From the NCBI GenBank assembly GCA_017520105.1, contig JAFWRL010000084.1, positions 1 to 47,661 of the forward strand: 47,661 nucleotides of DNA, in the 5' to 3' direction. Position 1 is the stretch's first letter, and every line of letters begins with the position of its first letter. Shown one piece after another: positions 25,049-34,403 of this stretch. Source of the DNA: Fibrobacter sp. Lineage in GTDB: Bacteria > Fibrobacterota > Fibrobacteria > Fibrobacterales > Fibrobacteraceae. The notes beneath the pieces were generated by a model, which was given only the letters and a program-made list of their open reading frames with translations, ran no database searches and had not been told where the DNA came from. Both the position numbers and the translations under genes were made by a program.

Positions 25049-27331
25049 CTAAAATAGATTGTAATCGCCGATACGGATAAAGTATCTATAATCCTTGAAG
25101 CGTTTTAAATCGCCGAAAGTATCCGTATCGACAATGCGGTTCAGCCCCGCATATACGGTAAACGAGCGGTATTTATAGCGAAGTGCCGGTTCAAAAACAA
25201 ACTTATTCGAATTGAGCTTGGCACTCCATTTATCTTCGAAGTCATGGAAATACGCCAGCGAAAGCCACAATCCAAAGCCATGGCGTTCAACGCCGCCGTT
25301 CATACGCAATAGCGCATAGCCGTGCGTCGATAGTTCCGGATCCAGCCAATCCTCTGACCACGGTGTCGCTGCCGCATGCAAGCGATAACGGTCTTCCATC
25401 GCGACGCTTTTAAAGTTCTCGGGGAACTTGAAAGAGCCGCCGTCGCGGTAAGCGTCAAAGCCAAGTGCCGCACCAAAAGTCATCGAAGTGCTACGAGACG
25501 GTGACAAGGAATATCGCCCGTCCAAAGTGTAGATGCCATAAATCGGGCCTCTCTGGTGGAACCCGTAACCAATCAAGTTAATGGCCACGGAGGCATTAGC
25601 CGCAAAGCCCTTCGAGGCAAACCAGTTGTCGTCAACACCGTTCAATAGAGAATAGCGGACACTTTGGGTCACAGGAGTCGTCTCGTAATTGCTGCCGATT
25701 TCAATAAAATCATCATCGTCAAAAAAGTCCGAAGTGGGAACCGCCACTGGAGCCAGCTCAAATTCTCGGTTACCAAACAGGAACTTGACTTCAACGGACT
25801 GCATTTTATCAATTGCATACCGAACAGACAAGAACAAGTCATTGCGTTTTTCAAATTCAAATCGGTTTTCTTCTGCAACATTGTCGTTCTGGAAAGACTT
25901 CAAAAAGCGGAGCTTCATCAAGTCATATCCAAAACTGAATTTCCAGCGGTGGCTAATGAGGTTCGACAACTCCAAACGCGGGCGGAATCCATAAGATGAA
26001 GTTCCGTAGAAGCCGCCGAGTTTCAGATAAATTTCCATCTGGTTCACATAGTTGAGCGCAACCTCGCCATAGGCGTTCGCACCTATCACATTGGAACCGA
26101 ATCCACCAACAGCCACATCTACCGTCGGGTGCACGCCCACGTCAATCAAAAGGTCGCCATCAGGCTGCATGTTGAACGAAACCGTATCGTAAGGCGTTTT
26201 AGACGCAATCGCATAAGCAAAGTTCACAGGAGCGGCGAACCCGGTATCTTGGGGATTCCAGTAAGATGCCACCGCCGAATGGAGCTCGGACGAAAGGCTA
26301 TCGAATGTCGGGTGGAAACTGAACCACGGTTCCGATTTCTGTTTTTCGGCATAACCATTGGAGCTTTCTACCAGCGGAGCGATTTCACGCAAGCTTTTTT
26401 CCACCGCCGAGAATCCGGACTGAATCAAAGCCTTGCGAGATGTATCTTTTAAAACATGCGCTCTTACAAAAACGCCCTGCGAACGGTCCAACTTTGACAA
26501 GACGTTGTCTTTAATGGTACGGGTTTCAGCATTTCCATCAAGCTGATAACGAACAGGGTCCGCAACGACAATCATCGGAACTTCTTGCAAACTGCTGGAT
26601 AGCGGAAGCGCCAAGTACGGACAAAGTTCTCCGGAATTTTCGTTGCCCGGCAGCGGAAGCGACGAGACAATATCGGCATACGTCGGATTCTCGATAACGC
26701 TATCGCATGTCTGGAGCGTAAAGGGAATACGGAACGAACCGCGTTGGCGATAAAGCGATTCCTCGAAACGGAGACGCGAAAGCGAACGTTTTATAGAGGC
26801 CGTATCGGGTACAAGAGCATGCATGCTGCGATGGACTTTTCCGGCAGAGTCCGCATACAACGAAAAACGTTCACGGAGCGAAGGAATGCCATCAACCGAA
26901 ACAGGAATGTCAAATGCGTTATGTTCTGTCTTTGCGTGAATCGAATTGACTCCGACAAATTCATCAACGTACGGGTCCAGCATCAGCCGCTGAATATCGT
27001 CCAACGACACACCGAGCGACCAAAGCGCGCCCATCCAGGCGCCCCAAGATGTCGCCACAATGGAATCCACTGGAATTTTGTAGCCTTCTATTGCATACAA
27101 AACACCTAGCTGGAACCACGGTGAACGTTCACCACCGCCAAGGTAAAGAACGGTCTTTGCTTTTTTCGCATACAGGGAATCCGGTTCCATCTTCATCGCA
27201 CCCAAAAGCGATTCATCGACGGAATGGGCCGCCACTGATGGCGACACAAGAACAGAAGCGGAAACCGCCACCGTCAAAAAGAGTGCTTTTTTAAGCCAAC
27301 AAAGCGGGATTGGAAACATACCTACCTGCAT
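25049..27331 (-). CDS. Patatin-like phospholipase fused to outer-membrane beta-barrel
   Basis: A 760-residue protein: signal peptide (LKKALFLTVAVSASVLVSPSVAAHS), patatin-like N-terminal half and a C-terminal half rich in alternating hydrophobic strands ending in Phe, like a BamA/TpsB-type 16-strand barrel. This order resembles PlpD (type Vd autotransporters). The patatin oxyanion block is YLGGGERSPWFQLGVL and the nucleophile elbow is VATSWGAWMGAL, with Ala instead of the first Gly of GxSxG; no clear DGG/DGA motif for the catalytic Asp is seen, so lipase activity is uncertain. The start is ATG 27331, with ATG 27319 an alternative; either lies inside the 3' end of the upstream ATPase gene. Confidence 0.8.
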   Translation of the reverse strand: MQVGMFPIPLCWLKKALFLTVAVSASVLVSPSVAAHSVDESLLGAMKMEPDSLYAKKAKTVLYLGGGERSPWFQLGVLYAIEGYKIPVDSIVATSWGAWMGALWSLGVSLDDIQRLMLDPYVDEFVGVNSIHAKTEHNAFDIPVSVDGIPSLRERFSLYADSAGKVHRSMHALVPDTASIKRSLSRLRFEESLYRQRGSFRIPFTLQTCDSVIENPTYADIVSSLPLPGNENSGELCPYLALPLSSSLQEVPMIVVADPVRYQLDGNAETRTIKDNVLSKLDRSQGVFVRAHVLKDTSRKALIQSGFSAVEKSLREIAPLVESSNGYAEKQKSEPWFSFHPTFDSLSSELHSAVASYWNPQDTGFAAPVNFAYAIASKTPYDTVSFNMQPDGDLLIDVGVHPTVDVAVGGFGSNVIGANAYGEVALNYVNQMEIYLKLGGFYGTSSYGFRPRLELSNLISHRWKFSFGYDLMKLRFLKSFQNDNVAEENRFEFEKRNDLFLSVRYAIDKMQSVEVKFLFGNREFELAPVAVPTSDFFDDDDFIEIGSNYETTPVTQSVRYSLLNGVDDNWFASKGFAANASVAINLIGYGFHQRGPIYGIYTLDGRYSLSPSRSTSMTFGAALGFDAYRDGGSFKFPENFKSVAMEDRYRLHAAATPWSEDWLDPELSTHGYALLRMNGGVERHGFGLWLSLAYFHDFEDKWSAKLNSNKFVFEPALRYKYRSFTVYAGLNRIVDTDTFGDLKRFKDYRYFIRIGDYNLF

Positions 27332-28298
27332 CTTCGGCAGTCACATAGCCAGAGCGAACAAGTTCAGCAAGACAGTCGTCCATCAGGAGCATGCCTTCCG
27401 ATGCGGACGCCGCAATGATGGACGGAAGCTTGAAATGGTCTCCACTGCGTATGTGAGCCGCCACGTTTTGCGTGTTATAAAGAATTTCCCATGCAGGAAC
27501 AGCGCTACCGCCTTCCACAGCCGCAGGCAAGAGTCTCTGGACGACAACCGCCTTGAGGGCCGCAGCGAGCATAGTACGTACAAGGTCACGATTCTCCGAA
27601 GACGCTGCAGAAAGAAACGCATCGACAACGCCAACCGCGTTCCCCGCTGTCACGTTCACCACGACCAAGGCGCCAGCCTCGGCAGCACGCAAAATAGGAA
27701 TCAGCATCGATTCATCGAAATCACCTATCCAGAACAAATCGGTACCGCTGCGGAGCCCTTGTTCCAGCTTTTCAGACGTTGTTCCGACTGTATTGGCAAG
27801 CATTAGGCTATCGCCCGTCTTCACAGGCAATTCGCGCCCTGCATCCAGATTGCAAAAACGCAAAATGCTCGAAGAACACATCGCCGAAACGTAAGACGTC
27901 GCCGAAACCGTTTTGCCCGAGCAAGCGGGCCCTGCAAACACGACAAGTCCGGAACTAAATCCAAGCAAATTGTCAAGCGACGCCGGTGCGCCAAGCGAAG
28001 AAAAATCCGGACATTCCGCCATCAGCGGGCGGAAAATCGCCGCATTGCCCAGCGCCTCGCGAAAATACTTCACGCGCCATTTGGTATTCAGCCACGGGCC
28101 CCCGATAAACGTGCCGGATTCGCCTTCAAGCGAACCGAGAAATTCCAGCAACGAGCCAAAAGGGAGAACCGGCGCGTTGGGAATCGCGCAAACGCGGCCT
28201 GCAAAACGAATCGCCGAAGGGGCGCCTTCCGTTACAATCAAGTCGCTTGCCCCGACATTCAATGCGTAATCCAAAAGAGATTCAATTTCTGATGCCAT
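27291..28298 (-). CDS. PilT-like ATPase paralogue with degraded motifs
   Basis: A 335-residue protein with the PilT/GspE layout: N-terminal domain (IESLLDYALNVGASDLIVTEGAPSAIRF), then an ATPase core. Walker A is intact (FAGPACSGKT). The Walker B region, GEMRD in PilT, is IGDFDESM, and the TLHT His box is NVTAG. The C-terminal block (LVRTMLAAALKAVVVQRLLPA) follows PilT closely. It may bind nucleotide but probably hydrolyses it poorly. It lies 14 bp after the paralogue at 28313 and overlaps the patatin gene by 41 bp. Confidence 0.8.
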   Translation of the reverse strand: MASEIESLLDYALNVGASDLIVTEGAPSAIRFAGRVCAIPNAPVLPFGSLLEFLGSLEGESGTFIGGPWLNTKWRVKYFREALGNAAIFRPLMAECPDFSSLGAPASLDNLLGFSSGLVVFAGPACSGKTVSATSYVSAMCSSSILRFCNLDAGRELPVKTGDSLMLANTVGTTSEKLEQGLRSGTDLFWIGDFDESMLIPILRAAEAGALVVVNVTAGNAVGVVDAFLSAASSENRDLVRTMLAAALKAVVVQRLLPAAVEGGSAVPAWEILYNTQNVAAHIRSGDHFKLPSIIAASASEGMLLMDDCLAELVRSGYVTAEDAGRYVSNPALLA

Positions 28299-28312
28299 GA
28301 CAACCTCCGCTA

Positions 28313-29953
28313 TTAACCCTTGCGGTAAGAAGCAAAACGACGGCTGTCATTGGCTCGTTTCCAAGCCTCGACACCTTCGATATAACCCGAATCCACGCAC
28401 ATCTGCAAGGATTCATCCAAAGTAATGCCCTGGTCTTTCTGGCCAGTGATTGCAGAGACTATCTGCGAGATATCTCCCTTGCGGATCATCCCCGCGATTG
28501 CAGAGGAGACCTTCATCGATTCGGTCGCAAGGACAAGCCCCTGGTTCTGCACCACGGGAATCAAGTGCTGCACGATAACGCCCTTCAACTGGTCGGCAAG
28601 CGAACAGGCAAACGCATTGCGGTTTTCGCTCGGCACAGACATGAGGAGCCTCGAAAGAAGCGCATGGATGTTATTGCCGCTTGCGACCGCAAACACGAGC
28701 GCACCCGCGTTAGACGCCTGTATCAAAAGCGAAAGTTCGTCCATGGTTTCCAAATGGTCAAATAAAATAACATCGGCCCCCGTGCGGATGGCAAGTTCAA
28801 TCCCCGCCACACCAGAACGGACATGCAGCCCGACTTCGCGTTGGGCAATGGAACCACGGGAATTGTGGAGCAAGCGTTCTATCGGTTTTTCGACCGTTTG
28901 GATAAACACGTCGCGGTTCGCGGCAATGGTTTCGGCAAATGCGGTCATCGTCGTGGAGCGACCACTGGACGAAGGGCCGGCTATCAGCACAAGGCCACTG
29001 TTCAGTTCCACAAAACGGTTGCAAAATTCCGGCAAATACAGATTTTCGAGCGGAATAGAATCCATCGGAATAACGCGAATGGCAATGCTCGGAATAACAT
29101 CGTTCCACGCAACCGAAATGCGGGCGCGGCCAACGCCTGGAAGCGCAAACGTCTTGCTGAAATTGCGACCGACCACAATCTTGTAACCGTCCGAAAAGCC
29201 CTCTGCAGCCTCGCTCAAGCGATCCATCAAATGCGTCTTTTCTAGCAATTTCTCGGAAGCCGCAAACATCTCCCCCGACTGGCGCATGGTAATCTGGCGG
29301 TTCGCGTACAGATAAATGTCCGTCACGTTAAACTTGCGGGCGTACGCGATGATTTTTGCAAGTGAAGTAATCGGATGCAGTACATCGGGCGCTTCGATGG
29401 CGGTTCCTTCTCCGGTAGCTACCGCAAACAGCGACGGGAGTTCCTCCACGACGAATTCTTCGGCGGGAGTTTCACTCTCGACCGGGACCTGCACGCTCGC
29501 CATGCTAGTCATTTCGAGTCCTTCGACTTTTTCAATGACGACAGACGAAGAGGAAGCCTCTCCATAGAGGCTGCTATTGCCCTCGATTTGTATCGCAGGT
29601 TCTTCGTCCGGCAGAGGCGCGGGCGCTGCCGAGGCGGGAGACGCACTAGCCATAGGTGATGCCGGTTTCGCGGCAGGAGCGGCACTCGCAGACGACGCAG
29701 CGGGTTTTGCAGCAGGCGCGGCCGAAGCAGACGTTGCCGCCGGAGCAGGTGATGCCGACTTCACATTTTTCGCTTCGAGATTCTGCACAAAGGCAAGCAC
29801 CTTCTCGTACAAGCCCTGCTTCAAAATTCCCGCACGAACAAGCACCTGACCGATATCCATCGAATCAGTAATTTCGCCCCAATGCGCTTTAATCTGATCC
29901 TCGGACACAACCTTGTTATGAACGAGAACTTTCGCAATATACTGGTTCCTCAT
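28313..29953 (-). CDS. PilB/PilT-like protein with Walker A Lys replaced by Arg
   Basis: A 546-residue protein in three parts: an MshEN/GspE-like N-terminal domain (YIAKVLVHNKVVSEDQIKAHW, then MDIGQVLVRAGIL), a ~60-residue linker of Ala, Pro, Ser and Lys, and a PilT-type ATPase domain. Walker A reads AGPSSSGRSTT, with Arg in place of the invariant Lys; TIEDP is QTVEKP; GEMRD is FDHLE; TLHT is AVASG. QREV is kept. Together these predict loss of ATP hydrolysis. It overlaps the ABC permease gene by 4 bases. A regulatory or structural partner of the 27291 protein is an inference. Confidence 0.82.
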   Translation of the reverse strand: MRNQYIAKVLVHNKVVSEDQIKAHWGEITDSMDIGQVLVRAGILKQGLYEKVLAFVQNLEAKNVKSASPAPAATSASAAPAAKPAASSASAAPAAKPASPMASASPASAAPAPLPDEEPAIQIEGNSSLYGEASSSSVVIEKVEGLEMTSMASVQVPVESETPAEEFVVEELPSLFAVATGEGTAIEAPDVLHPITSLAKIIAYARKFNVTDIYLYANRQITMRQSGEMFAASEKLLEKTHLMDRLSEAAEGFSDGYKIVVGRNFSKTFALPGVGRARISVAWNDVIPSIAIRVIPMDSIPLENLYLPEFCNRFVELNSGLVLIAGPSSSGRSTTMTAFAETIAANRDVFIQTVEKPIERLLHNSRGSIAQREVGLHVRSGVAGIELAIRTGADVILFDHLETMDELSLLIQASNAGALVFAVASGNNIHALLSRLLMSVPSENRNAFACSLADQLKGVIVQHLIPVVQNQGLVLATESMKVSSAIAGMIRKGDISQIVSAITGQKDQGITLDESLQMCVDSGYIEGVEAWKRANDSRRFASYRKG

Positions 29954-30759
29954 AAGAAGTCCCTCCGGCTAAACCACCAGCTTGCCACAGCCAGGAATAC
30001 GCCAATGTAGCCCAACGCATAAACAGAATTCCAGAACAGATACATGTCCGGGAGTTGAACGCCATGCACCACGTAATTCGTCACGTTGAAACGGTAAAGC
30101 CCAGGGAACACGGCATGAATCACGACCGCCGCCTTTTCGAGAATCGCAGACGACGTGCCGTGAAGTTCGCCCATGCGGCTTGCAAAGCGCACCTGTTCCA
30201 AAAGCTGGTCGCTCAAGTGCCCGGCAAAATACACACCCAGCGTAAAGAGCGCCGAAAGGATTGTACTGCTAAAGCTACTGAACAAAAGAGCCACGGCAAT
30301 GACCACCGCCATTTCGCAGAATATCAAGTAAATAGCCGTCAAGAGGCTTACCGTCGGGTTGGAATTCGTCACCCACAAGATGCAATAGTAAATGCATGTG
30401 AGTAAGCACAAGTGAACGGCAACCACCGCCAAAAGTCCAAAATACTTGCCCACGATGAACGCCACGCGGCTGATAGGTTTCGACAAAAGCGTGAGTACCG
30501 TTCGCCGCTGGATTTCTTTTTGCACAAGGCTAATGCCCACGAAAATCGAAATCAAGAGGCCCGAAAGGCTCATCACCGAAAGCGTCGTCGATTTGATGAC
30601 GTAGGCGCGGTCGAACACCGACCATTCCCCAAGCACAATGCTAAAAAGCGTAAGCGCAATCGCCAAAAAACCGATATTGTATAGAATCTTGTCGCGAATG
30701 GATTCGCGGAACGTATTGAGGGCAATAATGCCGATATGCTTAAGCGTCTGCACGGGCAA
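29950..30759 (-). CDS. ABC-2 type transporter permease
   Basis: A 269-residue membrane protein with six hydrophobic segments. The start (LKHIGIIALNTFRESIRDKILYNIGFLAIALTLF) is typical of NosY/ABC-2 permeases, and the loop VQKEIQRRTVLTLLSKPISRVAFIVGKYFG carries the conserved coupling region. It pairs with the ATPase encoded just upstream (20 bp overlap) to form an exporter in the inner membrane; the cargo is unknown. The next gene downstream is the Walker-A-variant PilT-like protein. Confidence 0.88.
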   Translation of the reverse strand: MPVQTLKHIGIIALNTFRESIRDKILYNIGFLAIALTLFSIVLGEWSVFDRAYVIKSTTLSVMSLSGLLISIFVGISLVQKEIQRRTVLTLLSKPISRVAFIVGKYFGLLAVVAVHLCLLTCIYYCILWVTNSNPTVSLLTAIYLIFCEMAVVIAVALLFSSFSSTILSALFTLGVYFAGHLSDQLLEQVRFASRMGELHGTSSAILEKAAVVIHAVFPGLYRFNVTNYVVHGVQLPDMYLFWNSVYALGYIGVFLAVASWWFSRRDFL

Positions 30760-31669
30760 TTTCCTCCGTCAAAATATCTTCGAGACTCGGGCGCTTGTGG
30801 TCCATCTTTTCTACAGCGATTCCGTTTGAGAGGCAATAACCGAGCAGGCGGTCACGCGCTACATCGTCAGAGCAGATAAATTCCTGCGGATGCCCCGTCA
30901 AAGAAACACCTCGCGGCAAGTCCGCTTCCAGAATAGCCTGGCGCGTACGCACGTGGTATTCGACGCCGCACGATTCCGTGATTTCATCGACTGTTCCTTC
31001 GCGTACGATTTTTCCATCGACAATCATCGCGACCTTGTGGCTGATGCTTTCCACATCACTAAGCAAATGGCTCGAATAGAAAATCGTCACGCCATCGCGG
31101 TTCAACTGCTGGATGGCCTCGCGCACGTCACGGCGGCCCATCGGGTCGAGCCCGCTCATCGGTTCGTCGAGAATCAAAAGCTTCGGTTTAGAAAGAATCG
31201 CCTGCGCAATGCCCACGCGCTGCATCATGCCCTTGGAGTACGAACGCAAGCGACGGTCAATCCAGTCCTTGTTCGCATGCAAAAGTTCCAGCGCCCAGCC
31301 GATGCGAGATTCTAGTTCTGCACCCTGAAGCCCCACAAGTTTCCCATAAAAGCGCAAAAGCTCGCGACCCGAAAGGTAATCGTAGAAGTACGGCTGCTCC
31401 GGCGAGTAACCGATATACTCGCGGCTCTTCACATCACGCGGGCTAATCCCGTTCACGAGCACCTTGCCCGAATCAAAAGTCAAAAGTCCCGTCAAGACCT
31501 TGATTGTCGTCGATTTGCCCGCCCCGTTAGGTCCGATAAAACCATACACCTGCCCCGCCTCGACATTGAAGCTCACGTCCTTGAGCGCAAGCTTTGGCTT
31601 CATGGTAAAGCCACTGCGGTAAGTCTTGTGCAAGTGCTCAATTTCAATCATAAAATCGCTCATATACAC
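30740..31669 (-). CDS. ABC transporter ATP-binding protein
   Basis: A 309-residue ABC ATPase with all motifs: Walker A FIGPNGAGKSTTIKVLTGLL, Q-loop EYIGYSPEQPYF, signature SYSKGMMQRVGIAQAIL, Walker B LLILDEPMSGLDP and the switch His in SSHLLSD. The C-terminal extension of ~90 residues is usual for ABC-2 drug or polymer exporters. It powers the permease encoded downstream. Spacing of 1 bp to the upstream small membrane protein gene suggests one transcript. Confidence 0.93.
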   Translation of the reverse strand: MYMSDFMIEIEHLHKTYRSGFTMKPKLALKDVSFNVEAGQVYGFIGPNGAGKSTTIKVLTGLLTFDSGKVLVNGISPRDVKSREYIGYSPEQPYFYDYLSGRELLRFYGKLVGLQGAELESRIGWALELLHANKDWIDRRLRSYSKGMMQRVGIAQAILSKPKLLILDEPMSGLDPMGRRDVREAIQQLNRDGVTIFYSSHLLSDVESISHKVAMIVDGKIVREGTVDEITESCGVEYHVRTRQAILEADLPRGVSLTGHPQEFICSDDVARDRLLGYCLSNGIAVEKMDHKRPSLEDILTEEIARADA

Positions 31670-31670
31670 A

Positions 31671-32018
31671 TCACTTTTCGTTTGAATTTACATTTGCGGA
31701 TTCGCTTTTCGCCCCTTCCGTCGCAGAGTCGTCGGAATCATCATCGGAATCGTCGCTAGAATCGCCGAGACCTGCCGCCTTGTATGATTCTTCTATTTGA
31801 CGGCGGCGGCGATCCGCCCTCTCTTTCTTGTTGACGAAGAAGTAAATGACCGCACCCACAAGATAGATGACGATACCCGAATAGAAAATCGGATTGATGG
31901 ACATTCCCTCCAAACCCGGAAAAACATTCAAAATGATTTCATGGCCAAAAAGCGAAAGCAAAACCAGAATAAAGCCTAGCGCCTTGAGTACCCACGTGAC
32001 AATCACAATTTTTTGCAT
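31671..32018 (-). CDS. Small membrane protein of unknown function
   Basis: A 115-residue protein with two membrane helices (VLKALGFILVLLSLFGHEI and FYSGIVIYLVGAVIYFFV), a basic stretch (KKERADRRRRQIEE) and a low-complexity acidic Ser/Asp tail (SSDDSDDDSDDSATEG). It is probably the first gene of the ABC/PilT-like/patatin operon, with 149 bp before rsmG that may hold the promoter. I do not recognise a family. Confidence 0.65.
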   Translation of the reverse strand: MQKIVIVTWVLKALGFILVLLSLFGHEIILNVFPGLEGMSINPIFYSGIVIYLVGAVIYFFVNKKERADRRRRQIEESYKAAGLGDSSDDSDDDSDDSATEGAKSESANVNSNEK

Positions 32019-32167
32019 CGTAAACCTCTAAACGATGCCGTACAACTCGCACGGCATTCCCATTTTGAATATATCTATTTATGCGGAAAAAAGACGGGCG
32101 ACCAACAGAATATCGCCCTTTTTAGTGCCTAAACGCCGTTTTTATGGGGAAAGCACCTGGATTTCGA

Positions 32168-32932
32168 TTATTCCATGCGCTCCAGCACAATAAGGGCACG
32201 GTCCTGCGTGCTGTTCGGGATTGTATAGAAATGCTTGTCCAAAAGCTTGTAACCGAAATCTTCCGGATGGAATACGGCAAGTTCTTCGGCAACGCCGGGG
32301 CCCTTCATGAAATAGACGCGACCGCCGACTTTCAGCGAGTTTTGCAGACGCGGCAAAGTTTTTTCCATCCATTCGAAGGCGCGGCTGATGACCCCATCGA
32401 CGGGGATGGTCATGCTGCGGCTTGTGACCTTGTGGCCGAACACGTCAATCCCCTTGATGCCCATCTTTTCGATGACCATGTTGAGGAAGTTGATGCGGTT
32501 AGGGCGCGGTTCGCACAAAGTAAGGCGGATAGAAGGGTTGACCAGCTTAAGCGGGATTCCGGGGAAACCAGCACCGCTGCCGACGTCAATCATGCGGGCG
32601 GGCCACTTGGGCACGTAAGCGTTGATAAGCGTACAGTCGGCGTAATGGCGTTCCACCATCGTCTCGAACGCATTGAGGCGCGTCAAGTCCTGGTCGTCGT
32701 TGTTCGCACGGAGCAACTGGTGGAATTCCCAGAACTGCTTGAGCGTCTCGGGCTGAAGTTCCACACCGTAGTAGTGCAACAACTTGTCGAGCCCGGCCAG
32801 CGAAGGCGTGACACGCTTTCCGTTGAAAAGCGGGAACTCCGTCCTCGGAGCCTTCATGTGCGGGATAAAGTCCTTGCCAAGCGCACTGGCACCACGGGGT
32901 TTGGAATTTTTTGACCAGGAAGAATTTGCCAT
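32168..32932 (-). CDS. rsmG: 16S rRNA (guanine527-N7)-methyltransferase RsmG
   Basis: A 254-residue RsmG (GidB). The SAM-binding block is MIDVGSGAGFPGIPLKLVNP, followed by LTLCEPRPNRINFLNMVIEKMG and VISRAFEWMEKTLPRL, with GGRVYFMKGPG in the second half. The enzyme methylates G527 in the 530 loop of 16S rRNA; loss gives low-level streptomycin resistance in other bacteria. The N-terminus carries ~25 extra basic residues before the family core. It often sits near mnmG and parA/B, but here it stands alone on the minus strand. Confidence 0.93.
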   Translation of the reverse strand: MANSSWSKNSKPRGASALGKDFIPHMKAPRTEFPLFNGKRVTPSLAGLDKLLHYYGVELQPETLKQFWEFHQLLRANNDDQDLTRLNAFETMVERHYADCTLINAYVPKWPARMIDVGSGAGFPGIPLKLVNPSIRLTLCEPRPNRINFLNMVIEKMGIKGIDVFGHKVTSRSMTIPVDGVISRAFEWMEKTLPRLQNSLKVGGRVYFMKGPGVAEELAVFHPEDFGYKLLDKHFYTIPNSTQDRALIVLERME

Positions 32933-33011
32933 GCGTAAAATTTAGAAAGTTTTGCATTTATTTTTGGTCCAAAAGGGCCTCTTCTGCGTGTTTATATAGA
33001 GGAGGTTCCTT

Positions 33012-34403
33012 TTGAACAGAATACTTTTACTTTTCACGCTCATTATATCCGCAACAACCGTCGCAGCAGTCGCGGGGGAAAATACGCTCCCGCCTTTTGA
33101 CGAAGCCCAAATTTTCGAATGGTGGGACGACGGCATCATTACACCCGAAGAGGCCGATGAGATTTTCTCGCGACTCGAAGAAGAGAATTATGAAGAAGCC
33201 TGCCTGCTCGCCGAAGTCTATGCGCAGGAACCATGTGCTTTGCCGAAGAAGAAGCCAAAAAAAACGCGCACGGAGCGAAAACGCAAGCCCTCAAAAACAG
33301 CGCTGGCCCCCAAATCAGCACAAGAAGTACCGTCCATCGTCCCGCACGGGCAAATATCATGGAAAGGGCAATACGATTCCGACGGCCACCTGAAAAAGCG
33401 CCGCAAAGAACTGCAAGTCCAGTTCTACTATTTCCGCTTCCGGTTCGGTTCGCAAGAACTTTTGTCATACCGTCGCGACGGTTTCGAAGCGCATTTCGGA
33501 CAAATATCTACGCTGGAATTCCACAGCCACTTGCCGCTCGATACACTGTGGGGAGCCGCTTTTTCTTTTCCGGTAGGCAAGTTCCAGCTCGGTGCGTTCC
33601 TCGACACGTCCAAAGCATTCCATACGCATCTCGGTTTCCGGATGAACCGCTCAAACGAACTCAGCGCGACATTCTGGAAATTTCCGGACGAAAGCGCCCT
33701 TAACCTCCAGGCACGCACGTCGCTCGGTCAAGTTTCTGCATGGTACCAAATCGGGCAAGATTTTCCGCTCGTCAAAATCCAACTGCAAAGCGAAAAAGCA
33801 CACCTCTCGTGGAAAACGACCGCCTATTTCCATGGGGATTCAACCCCGCAAGGGCTCAACTTGAGCAAGGGTATTATCGAAAATCGGCTGTGGGCATCGC
33901 AAACGGTCACCGCCCACTGGCCCGAAGCGATGAACACATCGTTCTCCGCCAAAGCGAGAATCTTAAGCCCCGTCGGCTCGGACTCCGTAAGCGCCCGTTT
34001 CAAGTTTTCATTTGAATCAGGCCCCGAGCATTTGCGCCCAAGCCTTAACGTGACCTGCCTCGAGGCTAGCGAAAACTGCAGCACCACCGAGTGGAAGGGA
34101 GGCGTCGAATCCGCATGGGAACAGTTCACGTTCAAGACAAGCGCCCGATTCCGCCACAGCAAGGGCCGCACCAAACCGCCAAGAATCGAAATCGGCGCCA
34201 ACTACCGGAAATCCAGCCGCACATTCACCAAACTGACAATTGCATTCCCCGAGGCAAATCCCGCCAAGTCCATTTCCATGCAAAACGAGTTCCGAATCGA
34301 CAACGATTTTCTCGGTTGCGACTTCGTTTTTGCTTTCAAAAAAACAAAAAAAAGACCTTTCCAGCCCAACTACGCCCACCTTGAAGCCTCTTTAAAATTT
34401 TGA
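33012..34403 (+). CDS. Secreted protein of unknown function, possibly beta-rich envelope protein
   Basis: A 463-residue protein translated from a TTG start with a near-perfect GGAGG six bases upstream. It has a signal peptide (ILLLFTLIISATTVAAVAG), an N-terminal acidic helical part (FDEAQIFEWWDDGIITPEEADEIFSRLEE), similar to short helix-hairpin elements in DNA-uptake or calcium-binding proteins, a Lys-rich linker, then ~330 residues of alternating strands ending in Phe (HLEASLKF), which suggests an outer-membrane barrel. Family unknown. It is a single-gene unit with a terminator 125 bp downstream. Confidence 0.72.
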   Translation: MNRILLLFTLIISATTVAAVAGENTLPPFDEAQIFEWWDDGIITPEEADEIFSRLEEENYEEACLLAEVYAQEPCALPKKKPKKTRTERKRKPSKTALAPKSAQEVPSIVPHGQISWKGQYDSDGHLKKRRKELQVQFYYFRFRFGSQELLSYRRDGFEAHFGQISTLEFHSHLPLDTLWGAAFSFPVGKFQLGAFLDTSKAFHTHLGFRMNRSNELSATFWKFPDESALNLQARTSLGQVSAWYQIGQDFPLVKIQLQSEKAHLSWKTTAYFHGDSTPQGLNLSKGIIENRLWASQTVTAHWPEAMNTSFSAKARILSPVGSDSVSARFKFSFESGPEHLRPSLNVTCLEASENCSTTEWKGGVESAWEQFTFKTSARFRHSKGRTKPPRIEIGANYRKSSRTFTKLTIAFPEANPAKSISMQNEFRIDNDFLGCDFVFAFKKTKKRPFQPNYAHLEASLKF

